NCBI GenBank assembly: GCA_023396465.1
Contig: JAEWWF010000181.1
Coordinates: forward strand, 1 to 5,615
Length of the DNA: 5,615 nt
Direction: 5' to 3'
DNA from: Pseudomonadota bacterium
Lineage (GTDB): Bacteria; Pseudomonadota; Alphaproteobacteria; Rhodospirillales; Rhodospirillaceae
Each line of letters starts with the position of its first letter. Position 1 is the first letter of the stretch. The translations under genes and the position numbers were made by a program. Below are positions 1 to 4,506 of the stretch, piece after piece. The notes under the pieces are model-generated. The model did not search any database and was not told the origin of the DNA. It saw only the letters and a list, made by a program, of their open reading frames with translations.

Positions 1-585
1 CTCGCCGTGCAGCGCCTCCAGCAGTGCCAGCACATCCTGGCCGCTGCGGCTGTCGAGCGCCCCGGTGGGCTCGTCGGCGAGGATGACGGCGGCGTCGTTC
101 ATCAGCGCGCGGGCGATGGACACCCGCTGCTGCTGGCCGCCCGACAGCTGCCCCGGCCGGTGGCCGCCGCGGTCGCCGATCCCCAGCCGCTCCAGCAGCG
201 CCAGCGCCCGGTCCTCGCGGTCGTCGCGCGGCAGGCCGGCGTAAATGGCCGGCACCTCCACGTTTTCCATCGCCGAGGCATCGGCCAGCAGGTTGTACCG
301 CTGGAACACGAAGCCGAAGGTATCGCGCCGCAGGGCCGCCACCGCGTCGGCATCCATGGCGGCGATATCATGGCCGGCCACCCGGTAACGCCCCGCCGAA
401 GGGCGGTCGAGGCAGCCAAGGATGTTCATCAGCGTCGATTTGCCGCTGCCCGACTGGCCGATAATGGCGACGTACTCGCCCGCCGCGATGGTCAGGTCGA
501 TGCCGTCCAGGGCCCGCAATTCGCTGTCGCCGCTGCGGTAGACCTTCTCGACGCCAGACAATTCCAGCAACGGGCGCCGGCTCAT
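1..585 (-). CDS. macB: MacB-type ABC transporter ATP-binding domain (C-terminal part outside window)
   Basis: ATPase domain of a MacB/LolD-like transporter, which in this family hydrolyses ATP at the inner membrane to drive export through a periplasmic adaptor and an outer-membrane channel. The 195 residues visible hold a full ABC signature set: Walker A GQSGSGKST at residues 43-51, the Q-loop glutamine Q95 in VFQRYNLL, the signature LSGGQQQR at 147-154, and Walker B VILADEP at 167-173 with catalytic E172. The gene continues past base 1, so it cannot be seen whether the MacB permease domain is fused or encoded separately. The ATG at 585-583 overlaps the TGA of the upstream adaptor gene (ATGA), indicating translational coupling; no strong Shine-Dalgarno sequence is visible. 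The adaptor partner favours MacB over the lipoprotein-releasing LolD. The true substrate (macrolide, peptide, siderophore or other) cannot be read from sequence. Confidence 0.9.
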   Translation of the reverse strand, partial: MSRRPLLELSGVEKVYRSGDSELRALDGIDLTIAAGEYVAIIGQSGSGKSTLMNILGCLDRPSAGRYRVAGHDIAAMDADAVAALRRDTFGFVFQRYNLLADASAMENVEVPAIYAGLPRDDREDRALALLERLGIGDRGGHRPGQLSGGQQQRVSIARALMNDAAVILADEPTGALDSRSGQDVLALLEALHGE

Positions 586-1850
586 GGCGGCGGCCCCATG
601 CCCGGACCGCCGCCAGGGGGACCACCGGCGCTACCGCCACCACCGGTGCCGCCGCCACTCCGGCTGCCGGCGGTCTGCGCGCCGACGATCACCGTCTCGC
701 CAGCGGCAAGCCCGTCCCGTATCGCGGCCTCGGTGCGGGTGCGCAGGCCGACCGTCACCGGCCGCGTCTCGATGCCGCCGTCGGCCTTCACCACCCGCAC
801 GCTCGGCGGCGTGTCGCCTCGGCCGCCTTGCAGGGCCGCCAGCGGCACGGTGACGACATCGCTCTCGCGGCCCTCGATGAAGAAGACCTGCGCCGTCATG
901 TCGGTCATCAGCATCATGTCGGGATTGGGCACGTCGGCCAGCACGTCGTAGAGCACCACGTCGTTGACGATCTGCGGGGTTGGCAATATTTGCCGAATGG
1001 TGCTCGACCACCGCCGATCGGCCATGCCGAGGGTGGAGAACTCCAGCGCCATGCCCGGCGTCAGGCGCACGATGTCGGCCTCCGCCACCTGCGCCTTCAG
1101 GGTCATGGTGTCCAGCTCGGCGATGCGCATGATCACCGGCGCCGACTGGTTGGTGTTGAGGGTCTGACCCGCCACCGCCTCCTGCGACACCACCGTGCCG
1201 GCCATGGGGGCATAGATGGTGGTATAACTGAGGTTGGCCTCGTCGGCCTCCAGATTGGATTGTGCTTGCTCCAACTGCGCCTGTAACGAGGCGATGCGGG
1301 CCCGCGCCACGGCCGCCTCGGTGCGGCTGACGTCAAGGGCGTCCTGGCTGGCGGCGTTGGATCGGAACAGGCGCTCGTTGCGGCGATACTGCGCCTCGGC
1401 CAACTCCAATTGCGCCTGCTGCATGGCCATCTGCGCTTCCAGATCCTTGATTTGCGCCCGGTTGGCCTCCACCCGGGCGGTGTAGACGCGGGCGTCGATC
1501 TCGGCCAGCAACTGGCCTTCCTGCACCTTGTCGCCGACCTCCACATGCAGCGTCCGCAATTGCCCGGACACCTGGGCCCCGATATCGACGTAATTTTTCG
1601 GTTGCAGCGAGCCGACGGCGGTGACGGTGCGTTCGACCGTTCCGACGGCGGCGGTGGCGGTGCGCCACGTCGGTGGTGGCGGCGCGGACAACCTGCCGTA
1701 AGCATAGAAAGCCCCGCCGCCCGCCACCGCCAGCAGCAGCACCGCCAGCACCACCAGGCGCCCCCGCCGCCGACGGACCGGAGCGGGTGGCTCGGCGACG
1801 GAGAGTGACGGCGAACGTCGGCTGGTCGTGGTCTCGGGGGAAAGGGTCAT
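582..1850 (-). CDS. macA: MacA-type periplasmic adaptor (membrane fusion protein, RND/HlyD family)
   Basis: Periplasmic adaptor of 422 residues that would link the MacB-like ATPase to an outer-membrane TolC-type channel; no channel gene lies in the window. Residues 1-30 are a basic cytoplasmic tail ending in RRRRGR, followed by a membrane anchor at about 32-51. The first half of a lipoyl/barrel-sandwich domain covers about 80-120, with the hallmark GQVSG-like stretch at 91-97. An Ala/Gln/Glu-rich alpha-helical hairpin spans about 121-208, and the second lipoyl half follows (IYAPMAGTV, 212-220). A beta-barrel and membrane-proximal domain extend to about 392. The last 26 residues (397-422) are Gly/Pro/Ser low complexity, not usual in MacA. 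The ATG at 1850 is the first possible start because an in-frame TGA lies five codons upstream; no good Shine-Dalgarno sequence precedes it. Its 3' end overlaps the ATPase start by 4 bases. The family is clear; the symbol rests on the ABC partner. Confidence 0.9.
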   Translation of the reverse strand: MTLSPETTTSRRSPSLSVAEPPAPVRRRRGRLVVLAVLLLAVAGGGAFYAYGRLSAPPPPTWRTATAAVGTVERTVTAVGSLQPKNYVDIGAQVSGQLRTLHVEVGDKVQEGQLLAEIDARVYTARVEANRAQIKDLEAQMAMQQAQLELAEAQYRRNERLFRSNAASQDALDVSRTEAAVARARIASLQAQLEQAQSNLEADEANLSYTTIYAPMAGTVVSQEAVAGQTLNTNQSAPVIMRIAELDTMTLKAQVAEADIVRLTPGMALEFSTLGMADRRWSSTIRQILPTPQIVNDVVLYDVLADVPNPDMMLMTDMTAQVFFIEGRESDVVTVPLAALQGGRGDTPPSVRVVKADGGIETRPVTVGLRTRTEAAIRDGLAAGETVIVGAQTAGSRSGGGTGGGGSAGGPPGGGPGMGPPP

Positions 1851-1890
1851 GATGGGGCTGTGTCACCGACGAAACGAAGGGAGTATGTGC

Positions 1891-1950
1891 CTCTAACGCA
1901 GCGCGGCGGCAAATCCGTCGCGACGGATTTTCTTCTCCCGCCCGTTGGAG
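1891..1950. promoter_or_regulatory. Divergent promoter/operator region between macA and the sigma-factor operon
   Basis: The 133-base gap between the two divergent start codons holds a two-tier symmetric element centred at 1920/1921. The inner tier is the palindrome at 1911-1930. The outer tier is CTCTAACG (1891-1898) and CGTTGGAG (1943-1950), reverse complements at 7 of 8 positions and each exactly 12 bases from the palindrome. Read outward on either strand the order is GGATTT, 12 bases, CGTT, recalling ECF promoters (GGAAC-like -35, CGTT-like -10). The spacing is about 3-4 bases shorter than the usual 16-17, however, so an operator for a dimeric regulator is equally possible. If the CGTT motifs are -10 elements, both transcripts would start about 30-40 bases before their ATG codons. 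Confidence 0.5.
1911..1930. repeat. Perfect 20-bp palindrome (10-bp arms)
   Basis: AAATCCGTCG is followed immediately by its exact reverse complement CGACGGATTT. As DNA this fits a dimeric regulator site. As RNA on the plus strand it could form an 8-bp stem with a CGCG loop followed by a T-rich run (about 1928-1937), which resembles an attenuator or terminator. No gene upstream on that strand would need a terminator here, so an operator or promoter role is preferred. Confidence 0.7.
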
Positions 1951-1983
1951 AGAGGCAGGATCGACGCGATCCCACCGTTCACC

Positions 1984-2577
1984 ATGCCAGAGGAGCCGTT
2001 GCCCCCGTCCGCCGAACCGGCCGTCCACGATCCCGACGGCGAGCTTGTGCGCCGCGCCGCCGAAGGCGACGGACGCGCCTGGCAGGCGCTGGTGGACCGG
2101 CACCTGGGGCTGGTCCATGCCCTGGCGACACGCCTGCTCGGCAGCCGGGCGGAAGCCGAGGACGTGGCGCAGGAAACCTTCCTGCGGGCGTGGCGGCACA
2201 TCGACCGCTGGCGGCCCGGTCAAGCCCGCTGGGGGACGTGGCTGTGCCGGGTGGCGCTCAACCTGTGCCGCGACCGCCTGCGCCGTCCCCGACCGCTGGC
2301 GTTGGACGAGGAGTTGGCCGACAGCCGCCCTTCCCCGGTCGCTGGCTTGCAGGCCGAGGCGGTCACGGTGCAGGTGCGGGCGGCTCTCGACCGCTTGCCG
2401 GAGCGTCAGCGCGAGGCGCTGGTGCTTTGCTACTACGAGCAGATGAGCAATATCGAGGCGGCGCAGGTGATGGAGGTATCGGTGGAGGCCCTGGAATCCC
2501 TTCTGTCCCGCGCCCGCCGGGCGCTCCGCCGCGACCTTGCCGGCCAAGCCTCCGATCTGCTGGGAGAGGTGACATGA
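1984..2577 (+). CDS. ECF-family RNA polymerase sigma factor
   Basis: Group IV (extracytoplasmic function) sigma factor of 197 residues, which would direct RNA polymerase to a small regulon. Sigma region 2 spans about 19-101 and includes the core-binding and -10 recognition stretch AEAEDVAQETFLRAW (56-70) and W83-W86 with VALNLCRDRLRR. A Pro-rich linker follows. Region 4 spans about 131-185 with LPERQREALVLCYYEQMSN and a helix-turn-helix ending SLLSRARRALRR, which reads the -35 element. There is no C-terminal extension, so it is a minimal ECF. The ATG at 1984 is chosen. A TTG at 1945 in frame would add 13 residues, but it falls inside the promoter-like CGTT element; neither start has a well-spaced Shine-Dalgarno sequence. 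The stop overlaps the next gene's ATG (ATGA). Gene order matches sigma/anti-sigma/sensor cassettes such as CnrH; the exact ECF group is not assigned. Confidence 0.92.
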   Translation: MPEEPLPPSAEPAVHDPDGELVRRAAEGDGRAWQALVDRHLGLVHALATRLLGSRAEAEDVAQETFLRAWRHIDRWRPGQARWGTWLCRVALNLCRDRLRRPRPLALDEELADSRPSPVAGLQAEAVTVQVRAALDRLPERQREALVLCYYEQMSNIEAAQVMEVSVEALESLLSRARRALRRDLAGQASDLLGEVT

Positions 2578-3008
2578 TGACCCCCGACCGCTTCGCCGCC
2601 CTGGTCGCCGCCCATGGCGCCGACCCCGCCCGCTGGCCGCCGGCCGAGCGCGGTGCCGCGCTGGCGCTGCTCGATACCTCGGCGGAGGCGCGGGCGGTGA
2701 CGGCGCGGGAACGGGCGCTGGATGCCGCCCTTTCCGCCGTGCCACCGCCACCCGCCCCGTCCGCCGCTCTCGCCGCCCGTATCGCCGCCCTCGCCCCCGA
2801 CACCGATCTGCCCGGCCTGTGGCGGGAGATCGCCGCCCTGTTCGGTGGCTGGCGGCTGGCCGGAACCGCCCTGGCCGCCTGCGTCGCCGTCGGCGTGCTG
2901 TTGGGTGCCAGCCTGCCGGTGAACAGCGGCGGCGGCGACCCGACGGCGACGGCGGAACCGTCGCTGCTCACCTATGCCATCCTGACCGACAGCTATCTGG
3001 ATCACTGA
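2574..3008 (+). CDS. Probable anti-sigma factor, small single-pass membrane protein
   Basis: Protein of 144 residues that most likely binds and holds the sigma factor encoded just upstream. The N-terminal part (about 1-90) is predicted cytoplasmic and carries HGADPARWPPAER at 14-26, a GADxxRWPxxER pattern I recall from small proteins next to ECF sigma genes in alphaproteobacteria. It is followed by Ala-rich helical sequence. One hydrophobic segment at about 95-114 (RLAGTALAACVAVGVLLGAS) would cross the inner membrane, leaving roughly 30 periplasmic residues. There is no zinc-binding HxxxCxxC motif. The start overlaps the sigma stop codon. GGGAGAGG at 2562-2569 lies 4 bases before the first ATG and 7 before a second ATG at 2577, so the true start may be one codon later. 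The function is inferred from position and topology, not from a diagnostic domain. Confidence 0.72.
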   Translation: MMTPDRFAALVAAHGADPARWPPAERGAALALLDTSAEARAVTARERALDAALSAVPPPPAPSAALAARIAALAPDTDLPGLWREIAALFGGWRLAGTALAACVAVGVLLGASLPVNSGGGDPTATAEPSLLTYAILTDSYLDH

Positions 3009-3009
3009 C

Positions 3010-3510
3010 ATGCCGCTGCCGCGCAACAGACGCACACTCGTGCTCATCGCTTCGCTGGTGCTGAATGTGGTGCTGGTGGCGGCGGTCGCCACCGCCGGGG
3101 TAAAGGTCGCCTTCGACGACGACCGCCGCCCGGATCACCGCCGCCCGCCGTTCTCCATCCCCGGCCCGCACCAGTTGAAGGAGGTGCTGCCACCGGAGGA
3201 TCATCCGGTGCTGGAGACCGTGCTGTCCACCCACCGTTCCATCCTGTCGGCCCGCATCGGCGCGGTTCACGACGCCCGCCGGGCAGCGGCCGAGGCGCTG
3301 CGGCTCGATCCGCCGGACGCCGCCCGCACGGCGGCGGCCCTGGACGCCCTGCGACGGAGCGAGGCGGCGGTGGCCGAAGGGGTCTACGCCATGGCCGCCG
3401 ATCTGCTCGCCCGCCTCGACGGCGACGGCCGCAAGGCGGTGGCGGCCCTGATGGAATCCCCGCCGCGTGGCCGCCGGGGCGGCGGCGGGCCGCCGCCGGC
3501 GCCGGAATGA
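3010..3510 (+). CDS. Membrane-anchored periplasmic sensor-like protein (CnrX/ZraP/CpxP type)
   Basis: Protein of 166 residues with a basic N-terminus, a membrane anchor or uncleaved signal at about 9-30, and a periplasmic helical domain at about 54-150. Two long amphipathic helices rich in Ala, Arg and Glu (about 64-98 and 103-135) resemble the helical hairpins of the heavy-metal sensor/resistance family (CnrX, ZraP) and of CpxP/Spy chaperones. Histidines at 43, 54, 65, 75 and 87 lie in the first half; methionines at 128 and 148 are the only soft ligands later. The tail (151-166) is Gly/Pro/Arg low complexity. The ATG lies one base after the anti-sigma stop, so the gene is probably translated by coupling. 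By analogy with CnrY-CnrX it may sense a periplasmic signal and adjust the anti-sigma's hold on the sigma factor. The ligand is unknown, and family membership rests on length, topology and context. Confidence 0.65.
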   Translation: MPLPRNRRTLVLIASLVLNVVLVAAVATAGVKVAFDDDRRPDHRRPPFSIPGPHQLKEVLPPEDHPVLETVLSTHRSILSARIGAVHDARRAAAEALRLDPPDAARTAAALDALRRSEAAVAEGVYAMAADLLARLDGDGRKAVAALMESPPRGRRGGGGPPPAPE

Positions 3511-3518
3511 ACACTCGA

Positions 3519-3947
3519 TCAGCCCCCCGTCGCCGCCAATACCTCATGGCGGCGGCGGAGCGGCATCAGCACCGCATGCAAGTCGTCATCGGCCAGACGC
3601 GGGAGTAATCGCCCCAACCGAACCGCCAGCGCCGCATGACGGGCAGCGACCGCCGCCGCGCGGGCCGACGGCGGCAAGTCGCGCAGATGGGCGAGGAACG
3701 GGCGATCGAGCCGCGCCGGTCCGCCGCCCAGCCGGCGCACCGTCAGCGCCCGGCCGATCGCGGCGGCACGATCCTCGCCCGGCAGGCAAACGACTCTCGC
3801 CGCCCTTGCCAGGGTGCGTTCCTCCGCCAGCACCTCCGCCAGGGCGGCCGCCACCTCCTGCGGTGGGGCGAAGCCGGCGTAGAGCGGATCCACCTCGTGC
3901 AGCAGGCAGGGCGGGCTGGCGGGGGTTGCCATGGGATCGTCGGTCAT
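3519..3947 (-). CDS. Uncharacterised 142-residue protein with N-terminal SPPCxxHExDP motif
   Basis: I do not recognise a defined function. The product has no signal peptide or membrane segment and looks all-helical and cytoplasmic. Near its N-terminus is SPPCLLHEVDPLYAGF (11-26), with C14, H17 and E18 as possible metal or redox ligands, then a helix EVLAEERTLARAA (38-50). The rest is Ala/Arg/Leu-rich, ending in DDDLHAVLMPLRRRHEV. From memory, small proteobacterial proteins with SPxCxxHExD followed by an E(A/E)ER helix form a recurring uncharacterised family with a ferritin-like feel; this is unverified. The start at 3947 is well supported: GGTGGAGG (3960-3953) sits 5 bases before the ATG. An upstream in-frame ATG at 4052 would lie inside the riboswitch and is rejected. 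The gene converges on the sensor gene (8-base gap, no room for a separate terminator) and diverges from the B12 riboswitch. Confidence 0.75.
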   Translation of the reverse strand: MTDDPMATPASPPCLLHEVDPLYAGFAPPQEVAAALAEVLAEERTLARAARVVCLPGEDRAAAIGRALTVRRLGGGPARLDRPFLAHLRDLPPSARAAAVAARHAALAVRLGRLLPRLADDDLHAVLMPLRRRHEVLAATGG

Positions 3948-3977
3948 TCTGGCCTCCACCCATTCCTCGTCAATAGC

Positions 3978-4006
3978 AGCATATCCCCTCACGGCATGGT
4001 TGACAG
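3978..4006 (-). promoter_or_regulatory. Candidate sigma-70 promoter of the 3519-3947 gene
   Basis: Read on the minus strand, CTGTCA (4006-4001) is followed after 17 bases by TATGCT (3983-3978). Each hexamer matches the sigma-70 consensus at 4 of 6 positions. Transcription would begin near 3971, about 24 bases before the ATG at 3947, leaving room for the clear GGTGGAGG ribosome binding site. Its -35 lies on the same bases as the -35 of the opposing promoter. Confidence 0.4.
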
Positions 4007-4028
4007 CCTGGAGCTGCGGGAGTACCCA
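4000..4028 (+). promoter_or_regulatory. Candidate promoter of the B12 riboswitch-btuB transcript
   Basis: TTGACA at 4000-4005 is a perfect -35 hexamer. At the ideal 17-base spacing lies TACCCA (4023-4028), a weak -10 with 2 of 6 matches to the E. coli consensus. The start point would be near 4035, just before the first bases of the riboswitch, which supports the assignment despite the weak -10. Confidence 0.4.
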
Positions 4029-4039
4029 AAGCTTGTCTA

Positions 4040-4230
4040 CGGTTCCTCGCACGGCAGAAACGCCGGAGGATTAAAAGGGAACGACGGAAGAGACCGACTC
4101 GCAAGAGGGTTTCGTGCCGTGGCTGTCCCCGCAACTGTGAGCGGTGAGGCCTGCGTCTCATGCCACTGGCGCCCCGGCGCCGGGAAGGCGACGCAGACCG
4201 GCGATCCGCGAGCCAGGAGACCTGCCGCAG
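4040..4230 (+). promoter_or_regulatory. Cobalamin (adenosylcobalamin) riboswitch
   Basis: RNA element that binds a B12 coenzyme and lowers expression of the downstream receptor gene when B12 is abundant. The conserved core is easily read in order: AAAAGGGAA at 4073-4081, GTGGCTGTCCCCGCAACTGT at 4119-4138, GCCACTG at 4162-4168, GGGAAGGCG at 4182-4190, and the B12 box AGCCAGGAGACCTGCC at 4211-4226. CTGCGTC (4151-4157) and GACGCAG (4190-4196) form a perfect 7-bp helix enclosing the GCCACTG/GGAAGG core. GGCGCC (4168-4173) and GGCGCC (4176-4181) form a short capping hairpin. The outer limits are approximate; a 5' stem probably begins near GGTTCCTC (4041-4048). It lies on the same strand as, and upstream of, the BtuB-type gene, the usual target of this switch. 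Confidence 0.95.
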
Positions 4231-4283
4231 ACAGCGTCACCATACCTTCGATCGGGGTGTGTCGAGGGTGCGGGCAGCCGTTG

Positions 4284-4309
4284 CGGTGACGCGCCCATCG
4301 ACGTCACCG
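4284..4309 (+). promoter_or_regulatory. Hairpin with competing upstream partner (putative switching helix)
   Basis: CGGTGACG (4284-4291) and CGTCACCG (4302-4309) form a perfect 8-bp stem with a 10-base loop, extendable by two G-U pairs. The same left arm, as GGTGACGC (4285-4292), is also perfectly complementary over 8 bp to GCGTCACC (4234-4241), which starts only 8 bases after the B12 box. Only one pairing can form at a time, as in an expression platform. Confidence 0.45.
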
Positions 4310-4484
4310 TGGCGCCCCGGACGTAGAGCCTTCCGCTTCTGATTTCGGCCGTCGCGGTCATACCGTGCCCATTGGTCCGGCGCCCGATCCATGCGCGCCG
4401 GGAACCTGCGGGCGCGGCCGACGTCCGTCGTCAATCCGCCCGGATCGACGCCGGCACCGCCGTCGCGCGCCCGGCCGATCCGCT

Positions 4485-4494
4485 GGAAGCAAGG
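4485..4494 (+). promoter_or_regulatory. Ribosome binding site of the btuB-type gene, in potential pairing
   Basis: GGAAGCAAGG ends 12 bases before the ATG at 4507; it is the only purine-rich stretch near the start. It can be masked in two ways. Locally, CGGCC (4472-4476) pairs with GGCCG (4493-4497), placing it in the loop and stem. At a distance, CCTT (4329-4332) and GCTTC (4335-4339) together complement GAAGCAAGG (4486-4494) apart from a 2-base bulge. Confidence 0.45.
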
Positions 4495-4506
4495 CCGCCG
4501 TTCATC

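Larger units (their letters stand above)
4231..4506 (+). other. Long btuB leader / riboswitch expression platform, no gene seen
   Basis: The 276 bases between the riboswitch and the receptor start carry no convincing gene. They contain three related segments that can pair in two mutually exclusive ways: GCGTCACC (4234-4241), CGGTGACGC (4284-4292) and CGTCACCG (4302-4309). Another hairpin pairs CCGGCGC (4377-4383) with GCGCCGG (4395-4401). No run of T follows any of these stems, so control of translation or Rho-dependent termination is more likely than an intrinsic terminator. The leader is longer than the usual gap between a B12 riboswitch and its gene. Confidence 0.6.

Noticed and set aside
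7..951. Long plus-strand reading frame (314 codons) over the macB and macA region
   Set aside because: It is antisense to two genes with clear domain motifs; its translation is His/Arg/Pro/Ala-rich without domain signals, as expected for shadow frames in GC-rich DNA.
1333..2751. Minus-strand reading frame of 472 codons spanning macA, the divergent region and the sigma gene
   Set aside because: It would cover an intergenic control region and lies antisense to a well-supported sigma factor; composition is shadow-like.
3480..3498. GC-rich hairpin (8-bp arms) at the end of the sensor gene considered as a terminator
   Set aside because: It lies within the coding sequence for the Gly/Pro tail and no T-run follows; GGC/GCC repeats explain the symmetry.
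3948..4052. N-terminal extension of the SPPC protein from an ATG at 4052
   Set aside because: It would begin inside the riboswitch and cross both candidate promoters, whereas the ATG at 3947 has a strong, well-spaced ribosome binding site.
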